Assembly: GCA_001179505.1 (NCBI GenBank)
Contig: CDMY01000613.1
Coordinates: forward strand, 151,558 to 215,557
From: Vitrella brassicaformis
Taxonomy: Eukaryota; Sar; Vitrellaceae
DNA: 64,000 nt
Direction of reading: 5' to 3'
The notes under the pieces: model-generated
Databases searched by the model: none
Told to the model about the DNA's origin: nothing
The model's input: only the letters and a program-made list of their open reading frames with translations
Program-made: the position numbers and the translations under genes
Shown: piece by piece, positions 44,132 to 55,626 of the stretch
Numbering within the stretch: position 1 is the first letter of the stretch
How the letters are laid out: every line of letters begins with the position of its first letter

Positions 44132-46453
44132 TCACCCCTGTCCGTCCCCCTCCCCCTCCCTCTGTGTGTGGGGCGTGTACGCCGGTGGCACATAGCTCTG
44201 CACCGGCCCGGCCCCCGCCACCCCAACACGCACCGGGGGCAGACTCGGCAGCACCACATCAGCAGCGCCTGTCGTCGATGGCTGCTCCCGCCTCCCTATG
44301 TTGACCGGGTCGGTCGTGGCAGCGGGGCCGCCGGGATACAGCGAATAGGGAGGGGCGTGGTCCTCTACTCGAGCCGTCGTGATGGCGCCTGCCGACAGAA
44401 GGTGGACCCGGAAGGGACGCACAATCGAACACACCGCACTGCAGACCAGATTGAGAACCAACCAAGAGAAGACGCACACACAGTTTCCTCTCTGTGTGTG
44501 GTGTCTGTCTGGTCTGGGTATGGTGTGGTTACCTGGCGTCCCCGCAGAAGAGGGCATCGAGTGGGCTGTCGACGTGGAGGCATGTGATGGGGATGTCAGA
44601 CTCGGAGGGCAGCTCGGCCCCCAGCTGCCGGATGAGCACGCACTGGATCTTGCCGTCACTCCCCCGCCGCAGCAGCCGCCGCATCACCAGAGAGCCGTCC
44701 ACACCGGCCTGCAGTGATTGATTGATTGCATGAGCACACACATCGGAATGGTTGGCAGCAGTGCCTTTGTCTTGTTTGTTCACCCCTCGGCCACCCACCA
44801 GCAGCAGGATGGACGCGGGCGCCGCGTGCGACCCGCCCAACGGCTCGTCCACTACTTTGATGGACGACAAAAGAGACCCACACGTCATTAGACCCGCTGA
44901 GTACCTGCACGCCACACCACACCACTCTCAGTGATCAACACACTTCCCCAGCCCAAGTCCCGCTCAGCTCACCGTTGCACTATCGACATGGTCTCGGCAC
45001 TCAGAACAAAAACCGACCTACTACCCACCAGCGCCAGCAACAGCCCCAGCGGGGCGCACCAACACAGCGCGTTCACAGGCAGACCGCTCTCCATCTCTGT
45101 CGCGGGACTTGCGCCGCCCTCACTGTCGATCGCCTCGCCCCCTCCCCCCTTGGCCTCTGCGGCGAAGCTTATGGTGGTGTCGAGCCTGAAGTCCTTCAGC
45201 TGGTACACGGCCACCATGCCGCTGCCGTACCCCACCCACAGCTGACGCAGCGCACGCACCACCGCCATGCAGCCAATGAAATCACGACCCTCGGACACCT
45301 GATGGATAGAACCAAACACTTGTGTGGCCGTGATGGGGATTGTGTGTGCAGTTTCTTGCCAGCGATGATGCCCTCCGCCAGCCGCCCTGCGAGCCGTCTT
45401 CTTGTGAGGGCCTCCTCCCGTCCGATGGCTGCTGCCCCTCGTCACTAGGTGCAGTGGGTGGAGCGTCTGACGACCGTGCTGCTGTCGATGCGGCCGACAG
45501 GGATGTGCCGTGTGACGTGACGAGTCGAGGGGAGCTGATTGTGTGCAACACCCGCTCACTGGGCACCTCCCATATAATCACCTGTCAGTCAGACACAACA
45601 CACACACGCCAAAGGGAGAGAGTCGAGCGGGCCGGGCGTATTCCCGTGTCCGTGTTTTCGCCCATCACGTACCTGTCCCCTTTGGTTGCCTGCAAGCACC
45701 CTCTGCGCGAATCCGTCTAGCCCCGTGTAGACCCCCACAGCCGTGATGCTCAGGTCGAGGGCACCTGCCGCCATCCCAGTGGTCGGCAGGGAATCGCCAT
45801 GGTCGGCATCTCCGTCAGCCGCATCTGCAAAACCAACCAACCCCAAACAAACACATGGATCAATGTGTCATCGACAGGTACACCTGTATCAACCCACCTG
45901 TGTGCCGCTCGTTGTCCGGCAGCTCCAGCACCAGAGCCACCTCCAGGCTGCCAGCCTTGAGCACCACCACCCTCCCATCAAGGCACCCACATAGGTGACA
46001 GCTGCCCACCCCCGCGATGCGCGTCGTCTCGAAGGCTGCCATGGCCGGCTGCATGGGCACCCGCCCTATCCTGTTGCCTCCCTTATCGTACCTCTCCAGC
46101 CACCGGGGGGTGGCCAGCACGATGGCATGAAAGTTCACTGGCGATGGGAGGGGCTGGTGGTGCGCAGGTGGGACGGTGGGAGGGTGCGGGCTGCTGGAAG
46201 GGGATGAGTCAGCCGAGTTGGGCAGTGCCTGGTGGACGCCGCGCTCGACAGCAATGCCTATCACCGGTCCCTGTGTGGAGGAATGAATGGACACCAAGTG
46301 CTTCAGCCAAGGTGCCGCTCACGTCTGTGGAGCACTCACCGGTTTGCCTGGCTCGTTTGCACTACCGATGCGGTCAACGAGGCCGTCGTCGTCGCTCTTG
46401 GCCTTGCCAGCCGCTTCCGTCAAGTAGGACGAGAGGCTGCGGAACAGCTGCAT
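44132..46453 (-). CDS. WD40/beta-propeller-like protein
   Basis: Eight exons (46340-46453, 45898-46270, 45673-45824, 45360-45581, 44973-45298, 44799-44904, 44533-44708, 44132-44438) give 591 residues. Blade-like strands recur: GSCHLCGCLDGRVVVLKAG, LSITAVGVYTGLDG, RVLAGNQRGQVIIWEVPS, IGCMAVVRALRQLWVGYGSGMVAVYQL, VNALCWCAPLGLLLALVG, and CLHVDSPLDALFCGDA. These carry the G-G-x-V/I-x-x-W/Y pattern of WD repeats, often without the final WD. The N-terminus (MQLFRSLSSYL) is amphipathic, and the tail is Pro/Gly-rich and disordered. Such proteins are scaffolds; the partner is unknown. The intron at 45299-45359 needs a GC donor (CTG then GCAAGA); with it the total length is exactly in phase. Confidence 0.75.
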
Positions 46454-46805
46454 GGTGCCGAGATGGATCTCAGGACGCCCTCATCCACTCCACGGCAGGC
46501 TCTGCCGCATCCAACCACTCATTAGAGAGGCCACAGTGACCACATTCGTCCATCTGCATCCAGAGAATGCCTGAGAATGCCACGCAATGCACATCTTTGG
46601 CTCCAGATCCTTGGTTTTGCTGCCTCCCTACCTCTCTCCAGCTTACGTCCACGCTACGTGTCCATCTTCACCCTCAAACTTGGGATCTCAAGCTCGCACC
46701 TCAAGGAGCGACCCAACCCCTTTCCCCCTTTGCCTTCGGGATGAAGCCTCGGCGCAGCCTCATGTTGGTTTTCTCACTCATCATCGATCTGACCACGTGC
46801 CTCTG
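46454..46805. promoter_or_regulatory. divergent promoter region
   Basis: Shared 5' spacer of the propeller protein (-) and the E2 enzyme (+). AAGCTCGCA (TGCGAGCTT on the minus strand) is at 46690-46698. Nothing else was recognised. Confidence 0.5.
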
Positions 46806-47892
46806 ATGACCAGCGTCTCGGTAAGCAGATCAGAGCGGTCTTGTCTGTCTGTGTCAATCAATCAATCATGTTTGGTCCATTCAGGCTCGCCGTGTGGTGG
46901 AGGATGTGCAGGAGCTGGCGCGTGAGATCCCCGACGGGACAAGGTTTGGCGTGCCCGACGAGAACAGCCTCTCGGAGTTCACTGCCGTCATACGGGGGTG
47001 CGTTGCGTCGATGACGTGCATACCAACGACACCCCAATACACACACACACACGATGGATGGCTTGTGTGGACTGTGTTGTTGATCTGCCAGGTTTGAGGG
47101 TTCGGTGTATGAGACGGGCCAGTTTCACCTGAGCATCACGCTGCCCAGGCCCGAGAACCGCCGGGACCTGGAGTACCCCGATGTGCCGCCCAAAGTGGCC
47201 TTCACCACACCCGTGTACCACCCCAATGGTGAGGGAGGGAGGGGGATGCATACGACCATTGCTGTGTGTGCGTGTGTGTGTGTGTGGTGCAGTGTACAAG
47301 GACGGCAAGATCTGCTGGGAGCTGCTGGAGGGGAAGGGGTGGAACTCGAGCATCGGCTTCAAGGGCCTCCTGTTCCACCTGCAGGTGACGTGCCTGCACA
47401 TACACAGACAACACAATAAACACATTTCATGCCCTGGACGGTGTCTGTCTGTTTGTCCACCTTCATCAGACTTTCCTGGAGAACCCCAACGCCGAGTCGC
47501 CCGCCAACCAGGAGGCCGCCCGCCTCTGGCAGACATACGAAAAAGTGACGGCACCACACACACCACCGCACACAACCAACCAACGAACGCAGCCTTCCCC
47601 ATAACATGTGTGTGTGCAGGTGAAGCGGCTGAGGATGGAGGACAGGCTGGGCGAAGCCACGCACGAGGAGCGTCGCGAGGCCCGGCAGTTCAAGCGGAAG
47701 GTGCTCGAGTGCTGCAGCGACTCCTGGATCAGCAACCTCTCGCGCGACCCGCGCTTCAACAGGGCCGAGAGGATCTTCGGGGAGATGACCGACGACGGCA
47801 ATACTGGGGAGAGCGGTTGTGGCGATGGTGCCCTCACTGGCAGTGGGGCGAGTCTGCCGGGGCCGCCGCCGCTCAAGATACACAAGTTGTAG
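46806..47892 (+). CDS. ubiquitin-conjugating (E2) enzyme with C-terminal extension
   Basis: Six exons (46806-46820, 46885-46997, 47092-47228, 47293-47384, 47470-47544, 47620-47892) give 234 residues. The UBC fold is plain: LSITLPRPENR, YPDVPPKVAF, HPN (about 86-88), GKICWELL with the active-site Cys at about residue 96, then a Trp, and FLENPNAESPANQEAA. E2s carry ubiquitin or a relative as a thioester on that Cys. The extension after the core is charged and helical (KRLRMEDRLGEATHEERREARQF) and ends Pro-rich. The window also holds an RBR ligase and two F-box-like proteins, but nothing links this E2 to them. The first coding exon is 15 bases. Which modifier it carries cannot be read from sequence. 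Confidence 0.88.
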
Positions 47893-48401
47893 AGAAGGAG
47901 AGGAGATAGGGGGGGAGGGAGGGAGGGCGGGTGCGTGGGTCTGTGGCCGACCGCTGTAGTGTTGACTGATTTACTTGTGTGAATGAATCGATGTGATCCT
48001 TTGTTGTTGATCCCTCGGTGGCTGCATGCATTTGTTATTTGGTGAGCTTCAAGCCACGTCGTATTTGCGTCTACAAAGAAACATTCGTTCACCCCAACCC
48101 CACCACAAATCGCCCACACACACATCACTGACCAGGGTGTGTGCGTGTGTTAGTGAGGTACTTTGATTGTTTGAGGTAGCTTGGTCAGAGTACATGCAGT
48201 CAGCCAGCCAGCAAGCCAGCCAGCCAGCCATAGAATCCCATCTCGTCTCGGTCCGACAGCCACACACACATCCGAGCCACACACACACACACACACTAAA
48301 GCGAAGGCGCAGTAACGCCCCCGTTTGATACCGCCATACATGTACTGGTACACACACTTCGGCCGATCTGTCCACGCCCCTCCATCGACGCACTGATCCC
48401 C
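47893..48401. other. convergent intergenic interval
   Basis: 3' flanks of the E2 gene (+) and the small plastid-leader gene (-), with GGGA, CAGC and CA runs. No gene seen. Confidence 0.55.
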
Positions 48402-49014
48402 TTATTTCTGAAAAGCCCAGTTGAAGCCAGCAAGCAGAAACCCGATCCACAGCACCATACCCACCAAGCCGAGAAGAAAAGCTAGTGCTACCGCACCGGC
48501 CTCTTTCAAGGGATCTGCACACAGCGATAGATGACCACACCGCACAGACAGACAGACGGACAGGGAGGGAGGGAGGGAGGGAGAAAACTCATGTGGTGTG
48601 TGTGTGTGTGTGTGTGCGTGTATGCCTTTGGTCTGCTGGATGAGCTGCCTCTTTTTCTGCTTGAGCGCCTCAAACTTCTTGTACTTGGCCATAAAGAACC
48701 TGTCCCGTTCGAAGCTGCCGAGCTCCTTGTCCACGTCAGCTATCCGCCGCTGCTTACCCGCACCCTGCTGTGACACACACACACACACACACACACATGG
48801 TTCTTGTGGTGCATGCTGCTGCGGGTAAGACACGCAAGACGATAGTACCTACCGTGGTGGGCGATTTGATGCCTGTTATCTGTGAGTACACTGACAGCAG
48901 TCTGCCCCGGTTGATGCGGGAGAGACGAAGGGGCGGGTGGACAAAGGCCGACGCCGCCCCGGGCAGACACTGAGAAGTCAGCAGGACGACAGCCAAGACC
49001 ACCGCCAACATCAT
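48402..49014 (-). CDS. small membrane protein with plastid-type bipartite leader
   Basis: Three exons (48853-49014, 48626-48767, 48402-48514) give 138 residues. The head MMLAVVLAVVLLTSQCLPGAA is a signal peptide; it is followed by SAFVHPPLRLSRINRGR, a basic segment beginning with Phe, as in red-lineage plastid leaders. A charged helix (about 60-100) precedes one long hydrophobic segment (VALAFLLGLVGMVLWIGFLL) and a short GFNWAFQK tail. Inferred location: a membrane of the complex plastid. No family recognised. The second intron has a GC donor (AAAG then GCATAC); it is the only choice that keeps phase. Confidence 0.7.
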
Positions 49015-49588
49015 GGCACCTGCATCAACAGCACACAGCCACAGACCTCCGACAGAGAAGGAGACCTCAATGGAGAGAGAGCTGACGTACCCGTCATGTG
49101 CAGCGCTGCGCTTCTGTGAGTGCTTCTGAGTCTAAGGAACGGCAGGAGGGGACACTGGGGAGAGAGGTGCAATGCATCCTTCTCTTGGCGCTTGCCGCGA
49201 CGCGGGCGATCTCTCCATCTTGTTCTGTGTTTGTTGGCACCTACCTTGGCCATAAGTGAGCTTGGAGGCCTCATGGTCCTTTCAGCTGTGCAATGAGAAG
49301 CGGTCATCGTTGCAGCCGACCTCTTTCAGCTGCCGTTCTTTCGCTTCGGGCGATCAGAACTGCGAGCGCAGATGCTTTCCGCAGTTTTCGTACCGCCCTG
49401 AACCCTTGGCACCGTTTTCTCCGCTCGCGCGTACCCTCCTGCTATCGACACTCCAGATCTCTCCATTTGCTGGCCCGCCTCTGGAGAGCCATCGGCCTTT
49501 CTGCTGCTGCTGAGCCTGTCAGGCGTCCCCTGTCGGCTCATTAGGACACACAGAAGCTGCGCTGCCTTGCCTGTTCATCGCGTCAGCC
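49015..49588. promoter_or_regulatory. divergent promoter region with shared module
   Basis: Shared 5' spacer of the membrane protein (-) and the F-box/LRR-like gene (+). TGCGAGCGC, a variant of the common element, is at 49361-49369. GCTATCG at 49441, AGATCTCTCCATTTGCTG at 49455-49472 and CTGCTGCTGCTGAGCCT at 49501-49517 recur in the same order upstream of the gene at 61850. Confidence 0.55.
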
Positions 49589-52127
49589 ATGCTCTGGCAA
49601 GTTGACATTCGTCGCTTCCTGCGGCCGGCCGCTGCATCAGACAAGGCGGATCAGGAACCTCAGCAGCAGCACAATGAGCAGCAGCCGACAGGTGACATGA
49701 TGGCACTCACGATACAGACGTGGTGTGCAATGCGTCGTTGATGCACTTTGGTGTGTTAATGTATGTGTGTGTGTGTGTGTGTGTGTTTCAGATTTCAGCA
49801 GCCCGGAGGCTCAGGCCATCGCCAATGAAATCGTCAGACAGCGAGACCTGGTGAGTCAAAGACGCTACGTGAAGCAAACACCCATCCTCCCCGCACACAC
49901 GTCGTTTGTTTGCTTGTTTGCTCGCCATTGTGGTCAGGCTGCCCCGCCGCCCAATGCGTCGCTGTGCGGCGTCCCGCCCGAGAAGCTGGCCCACGTGTGT
50001 GACCACATGCCGACACTGGAGGCCGTCCGTCTGGCTCTCATCAACAAGACTCTCCAAGACACGTGCCGGTCGCCGTTCGTCATCCGCCATCTGTTCATCA
50101 CCCCCGCCACCCACCAGATGTGGCGCAGAGCATCGCGGGCCGTCCTGCGGCAGCTGCGGTGCCGGCTGACCCACCTGCAGACGGCCGCCATCACCACAGA
50201 CGAGGAGGTCTACTCGCGGGGGCCCGGTCAGGACCGGCCGGGCGATGACACCGCCAGTGACGACGGGCGAGAAGGGGATGATGAGCCGCCGCAAGTGGTG
50301 GGTGGCAACGACGAGGCGACGGAGGCGCGTCGCCGTGCCCTCGGCCATCGGGCAGTGTACGCCAAGGTGCTCGAGGGTTCGGCGGCATCGCTCAAGAAGT
50401 GTCGACTGGAGGACAAGACGACCACCGTGCCCATCTCGCCGTCCAACTTGCCCGTCACCGCCAACCCTCGGCCGCCGATGGTGACCTTCGGCAAGCTTGA
50501 GGAGGTGGTGCTGTACGGCACACTGTGGCAAGGCGCGGCATACGATCGGCGATGGTCCCTCCCCGCCCTCAAGACACTCGTCGTCAGCTTTCCCATTGCG
50601 CCCCAGTACTTCAGGAGCTGGGTCAAGGCATCGCCCCACCTCAGCCACCTCCACGTGACGCCCTTCCCCCTTCCCCACCTCACCTCATCCCTGTCGGCCG
50701 CCCCCTCCCTGGCCGGCCTGACCTCGCTGGGCTGCATCGACCTGACGGCGACGGACGCCTCATCCTGGCAGCCGCTGCTGAGTGTGCTGGAGAGCAAGGG
50801 GGCCGTCGGCCGCAACGGCCGCATCCACACACTCGGCGTGTGTATTGACGTGGAGGACATGGAGCCAAATGGCATCCTCACCAGCTTGCGAGCCCTCGCC
50901 ACGGCCATCCATCGGCTGGCGGGTGTGGGCATATCGGCAGCCGTCCCACACGTGACGGTCATCCCTGACGTGTCGGTCATCCCCGGCGCACCGCGGGCGT
51001 GGGATGACCACATCATGGCCAATGTGATCAACCATCCTCGCCAGGTGGATTCCGTCGCGGCTCGGCCGTCTTCGAGCGCTGCAGCTGCGTGTGAGCCATC
51101 GGTGGGCGGCGAGAGGAGGGCGCCCCTCTTCCCCAACATGGTGCCCACAGATGACCATGACGGTGCGAGTGGCGAGATGGTGGACAAGAGGCCCACTCAG
51201 CGGCCCTTCCAGCTGCTCGTCAAGACGTCTCCCTTATTTGACGACAGGCTGCTGCGTCTCGGTCTGACGGCCTCCGATGCGCTGCCTAGGAAGATCATCC
51301 GTGAGATGGCCCGGATGGCAAGGTCAATGGTGGTCAAGGCCGTGTCGATCGCGGCACCGGCGACCGGCAGCGGCAGCTTCGGCGATTACGTCTTCGAGTC
51401 GCTGGACAATCTGACCATCTGTGGCTCCCCCGCTATCACCAACTGCGTGCTGCCATCGCTCCCAGCGGCCCCGCGCAGCCGCTTTCCGCGACTCGAGACC
51501 GTCTGCTTCAAGAGCCCGTCCATCCGTTTGATTCGACAGGGCGGGGTGAGAGAGCTGCTCATGCCAGTCAGGGGGCAGCTCACAAGGACCCGCATCGAAC
51601 TGAGGAACACACCCAGCAGCTACGACACGAGCTACGGCAGCGATGACGACCCGCCGCCACCTGAGGCCGCTCCCGACCTCCTCGCACAGCTGATACTCGA
51701 GTGCCTGAAGACGACCGGCCATGTAGACAAGGTGATATTGCGCTTTCGGACGATCCATATGCTTGCTGACATCGCGGAGTTCCGGCCGCAGACGTCGCCC
51801 ATCAACCACCTCTTCACGACGCCCAACCTCGCCGGCGGACTCCCGCCCATCAGGGAACTGTTCATCGAGACACCCTGTTGTGTCCACGACCGATTCGGCG
51901 ATGTGCAGACCGACTTCATCATGGCCGTTATCCGCAATACACCAGGCCTCAAGAAAGTGGAGTTCAGCGATCATATGACTCAGGCACTGGTCCGCAACCT
52001 CACACCGCATCTGCTGCGTCACTCCCCCGCCTATCTGGCGACTGCTGCTGTGGATGAGGCCTTGGCGTCGGCCGGATCGCCGTTTGTGGTGGTGTTCAGT
52101 GATGACACCACACTCTGCCTGAAGTGA
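49589..52127 (+). CDS. F-box-like / LRR-like protein
   Basis: Three exons (49589-49691, 49792-49850, 49938-52127) give 783 residues; the last exon carries almost everything. After a Gln-rich head, the segment LCGVPPEKLAHVCDHMPTLEAVRLALINKTL has the spacing of an F-box (Pro, Leu, helix, then LAxVNK-like). Then come Leu-rich strands such as LEEVVLYGTL, LPALKTLVVSF, HLSHLHVTPF, LTSLGCIDL, LDNLTICGS and LETVCFKSP, irregular LRR-like repeats separated by acidic and Ser-rich inserts. F-box proteins dock substrates to SCF ubiquitin ligases, so that role is inferred. It may share ancestry with the F-box gene at 57830-61390. The final CDS sum is in phase. Confidence 0.65.
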
Positions 52128-52919
52128 TAGAGAGAGGGGGATGGGTGCGGTCTACTGCGGAAGAGGGAGACGAGCATTTCACATAGGGGCGGTTGACAGC
52201 CTGTCAGTTGGACCATGGTGTCGCGTCATCGACCTTTACACGTACATAAGTGCTTCATGTAATGAATGTCTCTCGCGTCAGGCCGCTTGCCGTCCACCCA
52301 CCTGTCCAGCCATCATGCTGCCCTCCCCACCCCCATATCGCACCGTCAACCATCCATCCATTCATCCATCCAATTACTCATCCCCACACGCCAGCCGGTC
52401 TTGCAATTCCACCAGGAGAGTCCTTCCTTCTTTGCGTGTGTGTTATCATGTGGTCAGTCGGTCGGCGTCTTTTGCACCGCCTACTGTGTGTGTTTATGTG
52501 ACTTGGCGTGCCCCCTTACGACAAAAGAAAGATCGATCTCACTGGCGGTGGCGTCTCGCCCATGAATTCATCCGCCCGCCCGCTCTCTTAGGCGGTGAGT
52601 ACGGGGATCGGTGTGGTGTGTGTGGGACCCATCGAATTCACCCACCCTCTCCCGCCCGCCAGCAAAGATGAGAATGCACACAGTGAGAGAGAGAGAGAGA
52701 GTTTAGGTGTGATATCTATGGGTAGACAGCCTCCACAGCAGCACCAGCATGCAGCCCCGCCGTCAGTGCATCACCACCAGCCAAGCAGTCAACCAAACAC
52801 ACAGCTGCACACACGGCAAGTAATGAACGACATCGCACATTGCGTGTGTGCTGGTTGTGGTGGTGCTTGGCCGCTCACTTCAGTGTGTGTGTATGTGTGT
52901 CTCGGGGTTTGTTTGGGCA
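52128..52919. other. convergent intergenic interval
   Basis: Tail-to-tail space between the F-box/LRR-like gene and the second cyclin. ATCC and GT runs; frames are short and out of phase with any splice chain. No RNA gene seen. Confidence 0.55.
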
Positions 52920-54761
52920 TCAAAAGTACAAGACGCTGCCGATGCCGAAGTAGCCCGGCAGCGACCACTTAGCTATCAGCGCGTCATGCTGGCCCTGCAT
53001 CAACACACATCCGCAGAGAAGTGTGTGTGTGTGTGTGTGTCCATCTGTGAGAGTGAGTGCCGTGTGGACGCACCACAGCCTGGTCGGGTTTGCCGTAGCT
53101 CCTCCCCAGGTTGCCCATCCGCGTGACGCACTCGCCAAGCAGCTCACTCTTCTTGCCCTTCTTGATGCCCGTCACTGTCACCAACGTGTCCGTCTGCACA
53201 CACACACAAACGACAGACACCCCAGCCGTCAAGACATCCATGGTGTGTTTTTCCTTCCTCCGCCAGACAGACGCACCCAGGTTCTCTCGCCGTGCAGCGG
53301 CTGGCCTTCCCGGAGAAGAAATTTCTTGCGGCTCATGTACACGGCAGCAGCCTGGCCGATCGATGGCATGGGAGTATGTCATCAACACCACACACAGACA
53401 GTGAGGGCGAGGCGAGAAATGGGTGTTGGTTTGTATGTGTGTGTGTCTGTGTGTGTGTCCATACCGCGGTCATGCTGGCCTTGTACTTGGAGAAGTTATA
53501 GTCCGTCAACGACAGCTCCTGCACACGCACACACGACACAGACACGACACGGACATATGAGTGGTGCTGTGATGCTGAGGTGTGGTTGTGGACGAACTCA
53601 CCAGGAGGAAGTGGACGAAGGCGTGTTCCTTGGAGCCCATGGCGATGCCGCCCGCCTTGGCGAACCGATCAGCAAACGTGGCCGCAGTCGACTCCGGCAA
53701 CTCCATGCCCACCGTCCTGCATCAAGGCACCACACACACAGGTGTCACCCTCCCTCCCTCCCTCCCTCTGTGTGCGGCCGTACATGAGTATGTGGATCTC
53801 CAAGTTGAGGAGGTCGACGGCGGTGTAGGTGCGGTCCCTCATGCCGCTGGCCAGCGGCACCTCGTTGATGAGGTCGACCAGCTGGGCCACACTCACGGGC
53901 ACCTTCTCCTCGTACTTGGACGCTATCAACAGACACGCGAAACCCACCTGACAGACACAATACACACACACACACACACACACGGCTCTCGTGTCTTTCT
54001 GTGTGTGAGGATTGATTTGACGTACCGCCATTGGGTTGCGGACCAGCAGGTCGGTCTCCTCCTTCCGCTGCTGCCACACTGCACACCACAACACAGCACA
54101 GCAAAGAGGGAATGAGTTCAGTGTGTGTATCCCATCTGGATTTGTGTGTCTGTGTTGAGTTACGTTTGTGCTCATAGTGGTCGAAGAGGCGCACAGCCAG
54201 GTGCTGTGCCGCCCTCGTCACGTCCATGCGGTCGCAGCCGTCGGCCACTCGGTCCACCGTGAAGCCGCGGAACTGGTTGAACGTGTTGCCGCAGCCCTGC
54301 AGGAACTCCTCAGACACCTCATAACGGTCCTGCACACACCACACCACCACAGCCACCACACAATGCACACGCGCCGGATGGTCAGTGTGCGGTTTGCTCC
54401 CTTACGCGGCTCTTGTGTGCGGGAATGATGGAGGGGTGCTGTGCCACCGTCAGGTTGTTCTTGAACGCCGCCTCACTGTAGTCGGGCGTCATGGCCTGGA
54501 GCTTCGCCATCCTGCCATTGCCCAACACGGCCTCTCGCTCGGCGGCATTCTGCCGCTGAATCGTGAGCTGCACCTGGTCAGTCGCCTGCTGGTTAGCCTT
54601 CTTGGTCTTGCCGCCTTTGCAGTAGGGCTGGCTGCGGCCTGAGGAGCGTCCCTTGGAGCCCTGCAATGACACACACACATTGTTTGTATCAGTGTGAGGC
54701 TGCCGGTGGATGTGGCTGCTGCATGCACGCCCTGCCTCCCCTGACATACCGCTTTCGGCAT
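52920..54761 (-). CDS. cyclin (A/B-like cyclin fold), copy 2
   Basis: Ten exons (54750-54761, 54406-54660, 54164-54329, 54026-54078, 53784-53947, 53602-53716, 53465-53518, 53277-53351, 53074-53193, 52920-52994) give 362 residues. The order of features mirrors the cyclin at 14102-16141: DRYEVSEEFLQ, FRGFTVDRV, LIASKYEEK, HILMTVGMELP, ADRFAKAGGI, ELSLTDYNFSKYK, AAAVYMSRK, TWTDTLVTVTG and a C-terminal AKWSLPGYF. The 166-, 115-, 54- and 75-base exons have exactly the same lengths in both genes. The N-terminal region differs (Gly/Ser/Lys-rich here, Gln-rich there), which suggests different regulation. CDK activation is the inferred role. The first coding exon is 12 bases (MPKA). Confidence 0.85.
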
Positions 54762-55023
54762 CGGACAGCGTAGAGAGAGCAGAATGAGACGATTCGACGC
54801 CAGTCAGTACCAAATGGTCAGTACAGAAGACGGACGACGCAGAAAAGTGGACAAAGCGACAAAAGAAGTGAACAACTCGACAACAGCGACAGATCCGCCG
54901 AAGACTTTCTCTGGAACGAACCCTGAACCCGAGAAACCCTCCACATCCGCGAGCTTAGCTTTCGCGCGTGCAGTGAAGGGATCACCTCGACATTGCGCTA
55001 GGAGGAATTGTACTTGCGCAGCC
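54762..55023. promoter_or_regulatory. divergent promoter region
   Basis: Shared 5' spacer of the second cyclin (-) and the ERGIC-like mini-gene (+). CGCGAGCTT (one base from the common element) is at 54948-54956. A degenerate telomere-like cluster (GAACCCTGAACCC, then AAACCCT) lies at about 54918-54940. Confidence 0.5.
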
Positions 55024-55344
55024 ATGGGACTTCGCGACTTTGACTTCTTTCGGTGCGCCAGATCTGACTGACTGACTACGCATTACTGCACTGCTGCCTG
55101 TCTGTCTGTCTGTGTGGTGCAGGAAGATCCCTTATGAGATCCGCAGTCAGACCGAGCCGCCCTATCACTCATTCCTCTCGCTGCTGTGCCTCGCCTTCAT
55201 CGTCTTGTTCGGCTACACCAGCCTGCAGAACTTCCTCACGCCGCAACCCAGCAGAAGGTCAGCAAGCAAAGTGAGTGACGGCCGCATCGCATCGCGGGCT
55301 GTGTGCTCGGCTGTATGTGTTGTCAGGTGTTGAGCCCTGGGTGA
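55024..55344 (+). CDS. ERGIC/Erv41-46 N-terminal-like mini-protein
   Basis: Three exons (55024-55052, 55123-55270, 55327-55344) give 64 residues. The head GLRDFDFFRKIPYEI, then SQTEPP, then one membrane span (FLSLLCLAFIVLFGYTSL) resembles the start of ERGIC2/3 and Erv41/46 (FDxFxKxxE, then a membrane span), which cycle between ER and Golgi. The large lumenal domain and second span of those proteins are absent: the next gene starts less than 300 bases on. An alternative donor 13 bases upstream gives a 57-residue product. It is either a true mini-protein or a truncated gene. Confidence 0.45.
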
Positions 55345-55626
55345 AGAAGCAAACGGAGAAGCAGCGCTGCGTTTGTCTTGGGGTGATTCACCTGCCGATG
55401 GTATGGTATGAGGACGAATGAACGAATCAACGATGTGGGATGGAAAAGCAAATGGGCGGAGAAGCACATGGGCGTGGCATCTCTCTGTGTTGTCACTGCA
55501 GGTGTCGTTGGTGGCCACCGACTGACTGACTGACTGACCAGGTGCGCCAGCAACGTTGAAAGAAAGAAGGCTTGCAAGTGACTGTGTGGGTCGCTGTCTG
55601 TCCGCGCAGGCTTGCGACCTGGTGCG

